Positions 36,897-45,716 of a stretch of DNA of 64,000 nucleotides are shown piece by piece. The position numbers and the translations under genes were made by a program. The notes beneath the pieces were generated by a model. That model saw nothing but the letters and a program-made list of their open reading frames with translations. It made no database searches and was not told where the DNA came from. Numbering within the stretch: the stretch's first letter is position 1; each line of letters opens with the position of its first letter. Source of the stretch: Natronorubrum thiooxidans (GTDB lineage: Archaea; Halobacteriota; Halobacteria; Halobacteriales; Natrialbaceae); NCBI RefSeq assembly GCF_900156475.1, contig NZ_FTNR01000008.1, positions 1 through 64,000 of the forward strand, given 5' to 3'.

Positions 36897-38420
36897 ATGG
36901 CAAGATCACTCTCTGCAACGGCGCTCTCGATCTTCGCCTCGAGGATTTTCATCCTCACCATCAGCATAATTTTCACGCCGATTCTCGTCCGCCTGCTCGG
37001 GCCCACGCAGTACGGGCAATACGCGGTGATCCTGTCCGTTTATGGACTGATCAGTATCGTCATGCGGCAAGGAACGCAGGAGTCGATTCGTAAGTACATC
37101 TCCGAACGGACCGATTTGGAGTGGCAAAGCGCCGTTTTCGGCTACGTTCTTCGACCGGTAGTCGTACTCGGTCTCGTCGTCGGCAGTGGATTCGTGTTCG
37201 CCGCCTGGTCTGGGCTGGCCGCACGCGTGTTCGGCGACGCGTTCACTTCTCTGTTTTATCTTCTGGGTCTCTACGCGATCTGTCGACAGTTCCGAACTCA
37301 CATACTCTATACACTCATGGGACTGCAACTTGAGTCCCGCTCTGAGTTGCTTTATATCATCCGGAAAGTGATGTTCGTGACGCTTTCTCTCACGGTCGTC
37401 TATCTCGGCCACGGCGTGGAAGGAGTGCTGATCGCCGATATCATGACCAATACAGTTGTCGCCGTTATCGGATTGGGATTCGTCTCGCGGGAAATCTCGC
37501 TACGGTCAGCCATTTCACCGGCGGACGTCGGGCTACCGAAAAGACAGATATTCAACTACGCCATCAGTTCGGTCTTCTTTTTTTTATTTCTTACCTCGCT
37601 GTATCACGTCGATGTCCTCCTGCTTCAGTACTGGACCAGTGACGAGGTCGTCGGCTACTACAAAGGCGCGCTGGCGATCGCCGAGGTTCTCTGGTTAGCG
37701 CCGAAAGCCGTCCAGCTCTCGATATTACAGCGCGTCTCGATGCTGTGGAATCGGGACGAGATCGATGCGATCCAGCGAAAGGCCCAATTGGTTACGCGGT
37801 ACGTCTTTTTGTTCACCGCACTCCTTACGCTCGGAATGGCCGTGCTGGCCGCTGATTTTGTCCCCCTCTATCTCGGCGAGTCGTTCGATTCAGCGGTCAC
37901 ACCGCTGCAACTCCTCCTTCCGGGGGTACTCGGCTTCGCCATGGCACGTCCAACGCTCGCTATAAATCAGGCTCGTCGCTCCCTCCGACCGTTACTCGTT
38001 GCGACCGGCGCCTGCTCGCTCGTCAATCTCATCCTGAATCTCCTCCTGATACCCACGTACGGAATGATCGGTGCTGCTATCGCCACGTCCATTGGTTACG
38101 GTAGTCTCGTGGTCTTTCAATCGCTGGCTGCGCGTCACATGGGATACGACCCGCTCGGTGGACTGCAGGTGCGACCGACGCTTCTCACACTAGGTGCGAC
38201 TGCTGCGGTGATATTCCCGCTCGCCAGTGGACTCTCTTCGTCACTGATCGCACTAATCGTCGTTCCACCGGTCGGGGCCATAATTTATGTAACGGCTGCG
38301 GTCGCAACCGGCACTGTGACTGTTACCGACATCGAGAACATTATCAGCAGCATCGAGCTCATCCCGAATCGAGTCGAACGACGAATCGTCTTGGTTCTCG
38401 ATCGGATTCCGAAGATTTAG
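36897..38420 (+). CDS. Wzx-like polysaccharide/oligosaccharide flippase (MOP superfamily)
   Basis: This is a 507-aa membrane protein with about 14 predicted helices, typical of flippases that turn lipid-linked oligosaccharides across the membrane. The N-terminus (IFASRIFILTISIIFTPILV then RLLGPTQYGQYAVILSVYGL) has the classical RfbX/polysaccharide_synt pattern. YHVDVLLLQYWTSDEVVGYY in the middle is the second conserved stretch. It would export the product of the surrounding glycosyltransferases. A short soluble C-terminal tail follows the last helix. It has the plus strand to itself between two minus-strand genes. Confidence 0.9.
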   Translation: MARSLSATALSIFASRIFILTISIIFTPILVRLLGPTQYGQYAVILSVYGLISIVMRQGTQESIRKYISERTDLEWQSAVFGYVLRPVVVLGLVVGSGFVFAAWSGLAARVFGDAFTSLFYLLGLYAICRQFRTHILYTLMGLQLESRSELLYIIRKVMFVTLSLTVVYLGHGVEGVLIADIMTNTVVAVIGLGFVSREISLRSAISPADVGLPKRQIFNYAISSVFFFLFLTSLYHVDVLLLQYWTSDEVVGYYKGALAIAEVLWLAPKAVQLSILQRVSMLWNRDEIDAIQRKAQLVTRYVFLFTALLTLGMAVLAADFVPLYLGESFDSAVTPLQLLLPGVLGFAMARPTLAINQARRSLRPLLVATGACSLVNLILNLLLIPTYGMIGAAIATSIGYGSLVVFQSLAARHMGYDPLGGLQVRPTLLTLGATAAVIFPLASGLSSSLIALIVVPPVGAIIYVTAAVATGTVTVTDIENIISSIELIPNRVERRIVLVLDRIPKI

Positions 38421-38588
38421 ACGGAACCGTCTCCACGTGCACGTCTCATCTATTGTCTTCAGCATTTCATCGGCTCGATTTCACTGACGTCGTGCCTGAC
38501 TCGTTCTGGTAAATAGTTGGCTTTGATGTGACCCGGTGGTACCGTATCGGCGAGACTTTTCGTCGGTAGCATAGAACGCAGTGGGTTC

Positions 38589-39914
38589 CTACCGGACGAT
38601 CCTCCGCCACAGACGGACTAACGACTTAGTATAGGATATAGAATCTGTGTTCGGATTCGGGGCGCGAAACGAGCGTAGTGCATTCATAGAGGACCGATCA
38701 CTGGACCGAGACCTGCGCCAGTTAGCTCTGAGGACTCGCTCGAAGCCCGATAAAAAGGGGCGGGGGTCGTCAATCCGGAAGACGTCAAAATGTGGTGTCG
38801 TGTAGCACGATTCGAGTATCTCCCACGCCCTCCCTGCGAACGACGGTCGGTCGGCTAACGTCGGTTCATCGTTGAGGACGCTAAAAAGGTGCTTCAACTC
38901 GCCGTGGAGGAAATGACTCCTCACACCCACCTCGTAGTGAGGATCGATCAAATCCTGCCGTCCCGTCGCCTGGCACCAATAATCAAACGGGAAATCAGCG
39001 CCGGCCCGAACAGCACACGGGAGCGACTGCCACATCCGGGGATTGATCTCGAGTAACTTGTACTCGCCCGTCTCCGTGTCCTTCGCGTACTCCACGCAAG
39101 CGAGGCCGTGCCAATTAAGGCTATCCAAGAGTTGTTCGCCGACCGATTTCAGTTCGGGGTTCTTGATAGACTCCCGATAGACACCGCCGCCGTTGGCATA
39201 GGTGTTTCCGCGAATTTGTCTGTGCTGAAACGTGGTCACCGGCTCGCCGTGGTCGTAGAGGGCTCCGAATACGTACTGTGATTCGCATTGGACGTACTCT
39301 TGCGCGATCGGGACGTGATCCATCTCCGCAGCGATCGCAGCAACATCGATATCGCTACCGGATTTAACGTACCGTATCCCGTCTGCGAAGTCGGATTCAG
39401 TTGGCGAGTACGATGGCAGGTACTCCTCTGCGAGGAGATTGTATCGGGATTTGATGACGTAATCAGAGTCCCACTCGTCGACCTCATCGAGGGACCGGGT
39501 TTCCGGAACAGGAATCCCTGCCGCCGATGCAGCCTCGTGGAGACGCATTCGATCGTGAACGGTTTTGAGTACGTCGAGTGGCGGTACAACGAGCGACACG
39601 TACTGTTCGAATTCGTCCCGATACTTCGCGAATACGTAGGGATCCTCCGGTCGCGTCGGGATAATCGTTCGAACGTTCGGACGAGCGGCAATTCCTTTCA
39701 GCGAATCTTTGTAGGCAAACAGGTCATCGCTAGGTGCCGGAATTCGGACCCGTTCGTCACAGAATCGGGAGGCACCGGCCGGGACGCTCCTGTGCTCCGA
39801 TGCGACGATCGTACGAACACCGTGACGGCCCAGCGAACGCACGCACGGGTAACTCCAGGGAGTGAACCCTGTCGGAATAAGAACTGATACCCGATCAGCT
39901 GTTTTTTCCGCCAT
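38589..39914 (-). CDS. ATP-grasp carboxylate-amine ligase-like protein, paralogue 2
   Basis: This 441-aa protein is homologous to the one at 31896-33089, with SVLIPTGFTPWSYPCVRSLG at the N-terminus and the metal-binding LLEINPRMWQSLPC near residue 290. The ATP-binding glycine loop is not canonical: the region after YVIKSRYNLLAEEYLPSYSP lacks the GSGGKG stretch seen in paralogue 1. It may use a different loop or have altered ATP handling. Conserved QEYVQCESQYVFGALY and RGNTYANGGGVYRESI follow the family layout. It closes the accessory glycan region. The amine and carboxylate partners are unknown. Confidence 0.82.
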   Translation of the reverse strand: MAEKTADRVSVLIPTGFTPWSYPCVRSLGRHGVRTIVASEHRSVPAGASRFCDERVRIPAPSDDLFAYKDSLKGIAARPNVRTIIPTRPEDPYVFAKYRDEFEQYVSLVVPPLDVLKTVHDRMRLHEAASAAGIPVPETRSLDEVDEWDSDYVIKSRYNLLAEEYLPSYSPTESDFADGIRYVKSGSDIDVAAIAAEMDHVPIAQEYVQCESQYVFGALYDHGEPVTTFQHRQIRGNTYANGGGVYRESIKNPELKSVGEQLLDSLNWHGLACVEYAKDTETGEYKLLEINPRMWQSLPCAVRAGADFPFDYWCQATGRQDLIDPHYEVGVRSHFLHGELKHLFSVLNDEPTLADRPSFAGRAWEILESCYTTPHFDVFRIDDPRPFLSGFERVLRANWRRSRSSDRSSMNALRSFRAPNPNTDSISYTKSLVRLWRRIVR

Positions 39915-40167
39915 AGAGTTCTGAATGATTCCATTGTCCAGTCAACACCGCGAAAAGGGTATAGGAATGTGCTTCAGATAAATCAGACATTGTCAGACAA
40001 AAAGGAGTGCTAGGTCGATGTAATTCTTTACGCATCGATGAACGTCGTCGGATCGACGCCGTCGGCGTAATTACAGTTCTGTTTATAAATGAATATCTAT
40101 GTGACCATAAGTTATTTCTAACAGCTCGACAAGAGATTTACGGTCATTGCCGTCGTTATCACCGTAT

Positions 40168-40446
40168 ATGACGACGCCTCACCGGGTTCAGGTCGTGCGG
40201 AGACAAATCGGGTTGATGGGTGCAGTAATACTCACGCTGACCGCCCTAGAGGCGCTGTCGTACGGGCTATTTTTTGGCGTTTCACTGCTCGGGTTCTTGA
40301 TCGTAACGGAGCTGTCAAGCTCGCAGGTCGTAACCGTACCATGGCGATCACGACTCCGGCGGCTCGGAGCACTCGGTCTTTTCGTCTACGCGGTCATCGC
40401 GACCCTTCGGCTCTCCGACCTCCTTTCGGCTGTAACGCTTCCGTAG
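40168..40446 (+). CDS. small membrane protein of unknown function
   Basis: The 92-aa protein (from MTTPHRVQV) has three predicted hydrophobic segments, about residues 15-30, 32-48 and 70-90, separated by a basic loop (WRSRLRRLG). No family with a known role is recognised. An upstream ATG at 40147 would add 7 residues. It is convergent with the next gene, with a 21-base gap. Confidence 0.55.
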   Translation: MTTPHRVQVVRRQIGLMGAVILTLTALEALSYGLFFGVSLLGFLIVTELSSSQVVTVPWRSRLRRLGALGLFVYAVIATLRLSDLLSAVTLP

Positions 40447-40467
40447 CAACGGCCGCCCGAGTGGCCA

Positions 40468-41307
40468 TCATTCTCGACGCGAACCCCAGTAACAGATCAG
40501 CTGCCAATCGCCTTCTTCGGCTCCTGGAGCGACCTCGAGATTGACGGGCTGATCTAGTCCGACTGCGAAGCCGACGGCGAGGAACGACGCAGTGGGGTGA
40601 TCGAATCGGTCGAGGTCGCCGAGGACACTTCCGGAGACGGTAACAGTAACAGATTCTTCCCCGATGTCATACGGCTCGATGGCGTCTGCGAGTTCGAAGA
40701 CCTCCACGAGACCGCCGGCGAGCTGGGCTGTGAGTGGCTGCGGGTCGGTTGCCAGTTCGTCTTCGAGCACACGCTCGAAGTGCCGAAAGAGGCGTCCGGC
40801 AGTTGGTTCGAACGTCAATTCGCGACCATGCCCGCTGGTGTTCGGACCATCGAGGTTTAAATTGGTAGATTTCGACAGCTGCAGGCGTGCCGACACGGCG
40901 CCGTCACTCGGTACATACGTCGGTTCAGTTCGCAGTCCGAGCTCGTCTGCAATCGTGACTTGGTTGGCGGCGGCTGCCGTAGAGATGTGATCAGCGACCG
41001 TTGCATCGACGACACGATCAAGTGAGAGGGTGTATGCAAGCAGCCCTCCGAACAGCCCCGTTCCAGCCAGCGCGAACAGAACTCGACGTGCATCGGGGAA
41101 GACGACGCCGGCGCCGGCGGCGATGAACCCAACGACGGCTAGTCCGAGCGTCATCCGTCGGTAGCGAGACCAGGAAGATGATTCGTATTCGATCCAGTCT
41201 CGTTCGTCTCGAGACGGGACCCCGAATTGGTCGTCTCTTACCTCTCCTTCCTGAGGATCTGTTGTGGCTTCCGTCGAAACGGCGTTGTTGGAGTTTTTGC
41301 CGCTCAT
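40468..41307 (-). CDS. haloarchaeal membrane protein of unknown function
   Basis: The 279-aa protein starts MSGKNSNNAVSTEATTDPQE with an acidic, disordered N-terminus, then two transmembrane helices (about residues 53-70 and 75-95, GLAVVGFIAAGAGVVF and LFALAGTGLFGGLLAYTL). The remaining 180 residues form a predicted soluble alpha/beta domain with LVEVFELADAIEPYDIG and VTVTVSGSVLGDLDRFDHP. It resembles uncharacterised haloarchaeal proteins; I do not assign a function. The start at 41307 is preferred over one 42 codons upstream, whose extra residues are basic and unlike haloarchaeal coding sequence. Confidence 0.65.
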   Translation of the reverse strand: MSGKNSNNAVSTEATTDPQEGEVRDDQFGVPSRDERDWIEYESSSWSRYRRMTLGLAVVGFIAAGAGVVFPDARRVLFALAGTGLFGGLLAYTLSLDRVVDATVADHISTAAAANQVTIADELGLRTEPTYVPSDGAVSARLQLSKSTNLNLDGPNTSGHGRELTFEPTAGRLFRHFERVLEDELATDPQPLTAQLAGGLVEVFELADAIEPYDIGEESVTVTVSGSVLGDLDRFDHPTASFLAVGFAVGLDQPVNLEVAPGAEEGDWQLICYWGSRRE

Positions 41308-41774
41308 CTGTAGATAATATCTCGGAACTGACCGAGAGGGCAAGCGAAAAGAACGACGTGAGGACACACCGACCGCTCTGTCGTGACATGGGGAAGAGAC
41401 GAGGAGACTCGAGCGCTTCCCGATGGTGGCCACACAGCTCGGGCGCGCTCAGCAATCGATGTATACTGCATATCCGCGTAATATACTTGATTCGATTTGA
41501 AACCCACTGATGATCAAAACGATTAAATCAGTATTAATTCGGCCGAGCGTAGCCTGTGACTGGCTCGTACCTCGAGATATTCAGCTGGTATCACGGACCT
41601 CGCGTAGATTCTGTCATCTGTCGACCAATGATCAGCCGGGTCGAGCGCACTCTAGGCCGTAAAGGTGGGTTCCGACCAATCCCGTCAGATTCTTTTTGTG
41701 GCAGGAACCACTGCACCATTCATTCACAGTGGCTGACTGACCAAACTTAAGTGTCGGACGTTGAATTATTGGTG

Positions 41775-42854
41775 ATGGCCGACGCTCGTCCGTCGACGGT
41801 CTCCCGGCTACGAGACATACAAGTCCCCCCAGCGGACCTCACAGCAGTGGTCGCGATAGTGGCCCTTGCTAATTTCATCGTATTCGCCCCCGTAATTCGA
41901 GAGACGCCGCTTCGGGTTCCGATCGGCATTGTGTTCGTACTCTTCGCTCCAGGATACGCCCTCGTCGCCGCGCTCTTTCCCGAACGTGGCGAGAGGGATG
42001 CTGAGACGACTGCATTCGAGACGGACGCCAGATCCGAGAGTAACCGTCTCGACCCCCGGTTCTGGAATGCGCCGTGGCCCACGAGAATCGACGGGATCGA
42101 GCGTGTCGCCTACGCGGTCGGGACGAGCCTCGTAGTCGTTCCCCTCATTGCCGTCTCACTCGATCTCACACCGTGGGGGATTCGGCTGATCCCGTTTATA
42201 ACCGCGGTCTCTATGTTCACGCTGATCACGACAGCCGTTGCCACCGCTCGTCGATGGACCGTTCCGGCAGCGGAACGGTTTCGGGTTCCGTACCGATCGT
42301 GGCTGGCGACGGGGCGCGCTACACTGTTCGATACGCGCGCGGACGCGGCACTGAACCTCCTGCTGATCGGGTCCGTCGTCCTCGCGATTGGAAGCGTTGG
42401 CTACGCCGCCACGGTTCTCCCGCAGGACGATGAGTTCTCGGCGATTTACCTCCTCTCGGAAGACGGCGAATTCGAGGCCGACGGCTACCCGACCGACCTC
42501 GAAGCCGGTGAAAACGCTGAAGTTACCGTCGGTATCGACAACCGCGAGGACCGAACGGTAAACTACACCGTGGTCGTCGTGGAACAAGACATTGAGTCGA
42601 ACGGAAACGACACAATAGTCGCCGAGCAGCTGGAACTCGATCGATTCGACGTACGCGTTGCTGCCGGCGAGAGCGCCGAGTTCGGATACGAACTCGAGCC
42701 GACGATGACGGGCGAGGACGCTCGAATCATCTGGTTACTTTATCTTGACGAACCGCCGGACGACCCGTCGATATCGAACGCAAACCGGTACGTCTCACTC
42801 ACGATGGACGGGGAGGCGACCGCCGAAAACACAACGGAATCCGTTGCCGGATAA
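41775..42854 (+). CDS. DUF1616 membrane protein
   Basis: The 359-aa protein has the DUF1616 pattern: a helix near LTAVVAIVALANFIVFAPVI, the conserved LRVPIGIVFVLFAPGYALVA with FPERGERD, two further helices, and after a fourth helix a C-terminal extracytoplasmic beta domain (VTVGIDNREDRTVNYTVVVV). DUF1616 proteins are found next to archaeal glycan and surface-layer genes but lack a proven function. The ATG at 41775 lies about 27 bases past a TATA-like ACTTAAG (41745-41751), consistent with a leaderless transcript; the GTG at 41751 is the alternative. Confidence 0.85.
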   Translation: MADARPSTVSRLRDIQVPPADLTAVVAIVALANFIVFAPVIRETPLRVPIGIVFVLFAPGYALVAALFPERGERDAETTAFETDARSESNRLDPRFWNAPWPTRIDGIERVAYAVGTSLVVVPLIAVSLDLTPWGIRLIPFITAVSMFTLITTAVATARRWTVPAAERFRVPYRSWLATGRATLFDTRADAALNLLLIGSVVLAIGSVGYAATVLPQDDEFSAIYLLSEDGEFEADGYPTDLEAGENAEVTVGIDNREDRTVNYTVVVVEQDIESNGNDTIVAEQLELDRFDVRVAAGESAEFGYELEPTMTGEDARIIWLLYLDEPPDDPSISNANRYVSLTMDGEATAENTTESVAG

Positions 42855-42968
42855 GAAACTATTTATCACATCGCAGTTACGACGGCGACAACGTTCCAAT
42901 TTATATCTGATATTGAACTCTGATACCGTCTTCTATTTAAAAACAAGTCCACCCCAGGAGAGAGAGGT

Positions 42969-43930
42969 CTGTCTGGCTACTCTGCTATCGCCCTCGCAGC
43001 CGGCGAAGGAAACCGACTGCGCCCGCCCACTCGGAACCGACCGAAACCGATGCTGCCCGCAGCGACAAGACCGATCCTCGAGCACGTCTTCGATCAGCTC
43101 ATCGACGCTGGTATCGCGGAAATTGTCGTCGTCGGATACAGACGCGACCGCGTCCAGTCGCACTTCGGGCCGACGTATCGGAACGTTCAATTTACATACG
43201 TCACTCAGGAGCACCAGTTTGGGACCGGCGACGCCCTCCTGACCGTTGAATCGGCCGTCGACGGTACCTATCTCGCGATCAACGGCGACCAGATCGTCGG
43301 CAGCCGTCTCATTCGAGAAACGATCGACGGACACGAGCACGACGCTGCTGCGACCCTCGCATTGCTCCAGCGCACCGATATCGGCGAATACGGTAGCGTC
43401 ACCGTCGACGACGGGGAGATTATGAGCATCGTCGAGAACCCGAGCGACTGGCGGGATTACTACATCAACGCTGGTGTCTACGTACTTGAGCCCACGGCGT
43501 TCGACGCCGTGCGAGCGGCCGAATCGAGGAATGGGGAACACCTTCTAGTGGATGGACTCTCCGAACTTGTCGATTCAGGACGTCGGGTTTGAGGAGTCGT
43601 CTTCGACGGCAGCTGGGTTGACGCGACCTATCCGTGGAACCTGCTCGACGTTTCGTTTGAACTGCTCGACGAAGGAATCATTGACGGGACACGATCGTCA
43701 GACAGTCATGAGAAGTCGGCCGTCCACGAGTTCGCAGCGATCCGAGAGCCGGTCGTGATCGATCAGGACCGCGTGATCGAACCGGGCGAGTCGTGGGACC
43801 GTACGGGTGTCTCGGAGAGAACGTGACCGTCGGGCCGAATGCGGTCGTAGAACAGAGTGTCGTCGACGCCGATCCGGAATCGTATTGGCGACAGCAGCTC
43901 GTCGACGCCGGCTTTACAGTTGAACTGTGT
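42969..43930 (+). pseudogene. GlmU-like sugar-nucleotidyltransferase, dead copy
   Basis: This is a full-length but broken relative of the live gene at 44538-45716. In frame it reads SAIALAAGEGNRLRPPTRNR and MLPAATRPILEHVFDQLIDA, with no start codon at the expected place (CTG aligns with ATG). An in-frame TGA at 43590-43592 replaces what is probably an Arg codon (paralogue IVRGTVSEGLWV, here RV-stop-GVVFDGSWV). A frameshift near 43790 then moves the hexapeptide domain to the next frame (VGPYGCLGENVTVGPNAVVE). After about 43860 similarity is lost. Three independent lesions show it is no longer functional. Confidence 0.85.
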
Positions 43931-44519
43931 CATCAAGTCGATAGCCACCATCGAACGGACCCTACCACGTGTTCATCACAACGCCGTCGGTGAACTCAGA
44001 GACCAGCACCTGGCTTGAGTGCTACCTAAGCTAAGCTAGAATGAATGCCGTCGACGGGATCGGCTACATCAACGTCGCAGTCGACAGCAAACAAGCGGAG
44101 TGGTTGATTGAACTCGAGTGACGATCGATTACGTCCGTTGTTGACGCAATAATTCGGCATCGACACACCGCTAAAACACGTTTTCCGTGGGAAGACTCTT
44201 CCCTATCCCGCCCACGGCACTCGCGGCAACCTGACGTCTCGAGGTCGACGGCGGATCCGTTTAAAAGCGAACGGCAGTCGGACGTTTCAGAAACAATATA
44301 CGATAACGGGAGTATAACCCAATTGAAACAATCGGCGACGGGTGGGAGATAGACTTGACTGTATGCGTTTTACCGCTGTGCTACTGCCGTCTCGGTGAAA
44401 GCCGAAATTCCTCGGTATGTAAAAAACTATTTCTCCAATCACGGTAGTGACATCGAGAATACAACTATTCCATTTATTATTTACCTGATGATACGGTCGA
44501 CGGTTTAAAAGACGCTTCG
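43931..44519. other. intergenic with promoter of the live nucleotidyltransferase gene
   Basis: No intact gene is seen. A 26-codon frame at 44041-44121 (MNAVDGIGYINVAVDSKQAE) looks like the C-terminal end of some other protein but I cannot name it. A TATA-like TTTAAAA at 44504-44510 lies about 31 bases before the ATG at 44538, which suggests a leaderless transcript of the following operon. Confidence 0.45.
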
Positions 44520-44537
44520 ATGTCGAAGGAAACCCAT

Positions 44538-45716
44538 ATGAACGGCACCGCTGCGATCGTCTTGGCTGCTGGAGAGGGGAATCGATTGCACCCGCTGACG
44601 AAGAACAGGCCGAAACCGATGCTTCCAGCGGCCGCAAAACCGATCCTCGAGCACGTGTTCGATCAACTCGTCGACGCCGGGATCACCGAGATTGTCGTAG
44701 TGGTCGGATACAAACGCGAGCGAATCCAATCGCATTTCGGCCCCACATACCGAGACGTGCCACTTACGTACGTCACCCAGGACAAGCAACTTGGCACCGG
44801 CCACGCCGTCCTCGCTGCCGAAGCAGCCGTCGACGGAACGTGTCTCGTGGTCAACGGCGACCAGATCGCAGCAAGTCAGATCATCCGCGACACACTCGAG
44901 GCACACGACGCCGACGCAACAGTCGCGTTGCTACAGCGATCGAGCGTCGATGGTTACGGTGGCGTCTTAGTAGACGAAGAGCGGGTCACGACGATCGTAG
45001 AAGACCCGCCCGATGACCGGGAGTATCTCCTCAACGCGGGCATCTACGTCCTCGAGCCGGTGGCGTTCGACGCTATCCGCGCGGCAGAACCGCGGGCTGG
45101 CGAACGCTTGCTGGTCGATGGGCTCTCGAAACTCGTCGAGTGGGGAGATATCGTTCGTGGTACGGTTTCCGAGGGCCTCTGGGTTGACGCGACGTATCCA
45201 TGGGACCTGCTCGACGTCTCGTTCGAACTGTTCGACACCGGTTTCATCGGTGGGCAGTCGATGAGGAACGTTCACGAGACGGCAACGGTTCACGAATCTG
45301 CTGTGATTCGTGAGCCCATCATTATTGATCGGGACTGCGTCATCGAACCGGGTGCCGTCGTTGGGCCCAACGTTTGTCTCGGTGAGAACACCACTGTCGG
45401 ATCGAACGCGGTCGTCGAACGAAGCGTCGTCGATACCGACACGCGTATCGGAGCCAGCGCAACGGTGATCGAGTGTGTCACCGGAACAGGAGTGAGAATC
45501 GGACGAGGATCAACGATTCCCGGCGGTCCTGGCGACGTTCGCGTTGCGGATCGTGTCTTCGAAAACGAAACGCTGGGTGCGTTGTTAGCCGACCGCGTCC
45601 ACGATTGCGGTGGCGTCACGTACGTTCCCGGCACACTGGTCGGGCCACGCACGGAGATCCAAGCTGGGACAACGGTTCGTGGAACACTCGAGGCGGAAAC
45701 GGAGGTTCGATCCTGA
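44538..45716 (+). CDS. bifunctional GlmU-like sugar-1-phosphate nucleotidyltransferase/acetyltransferase
   Basis: The 392-aa protein has an N-terminal nucleotidyltransferase domain with AAIVLAAGEGNRLHPLTKNR and PKPMLPAAAKPILEHVF, the signature G-x-G-x-R and the RPKPM lysine. A left-handed beta-helix domain (about residues 250-380) follows, with CVIEPGAVVGPNVCLGENTT and TRIGASATVIECVTGTGVRI. This is the GlmU layout: GlcN-1-P acetylation plus UTP-dependent activation to UDP-GlcNAc. A thymidylyl/uridylyl specificity for another sugar is also possible. Its stop overlaps glmS by 1 base. I prefer the ATG at 44538 because the TATA spacing fits; an ATG at 44520 would add six residues. Confidence 0.88.
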   Translation: MNGTAAIVLAAGEGNRLHPLTKNRPKPMLPAAAKPILEHVFDQLVDAGITEIVVVVGYKRERIQSHFGPTYRDVPLTYVTQDKQLGTGHAVLAAEAAVDGTCLVVNGDQIAASQIIRDTLEAHDADATVALLQRSSVDGYGGVLVDEERVTTIVEDPPDDREYLLNAGIYVLEPVAFDAIRAAEPRAGERLLVDGLSKLVEWGDIVRGTVSEGLWVDATYPWDLLDVSFELFDTGFIGGQSMRNVHETATVHESAVIREPIIIDRDCVIEPGAVVGPNVCLGENTTVGSNAVVERSVVDTDTRIGASATVIECVTGTGVRIGRGSTIPGGPGDVRVADRVFENETLGALLADRVHDCGGVTYVPGTLVGPRTEIQAGTTVRGTLEAETEVRS

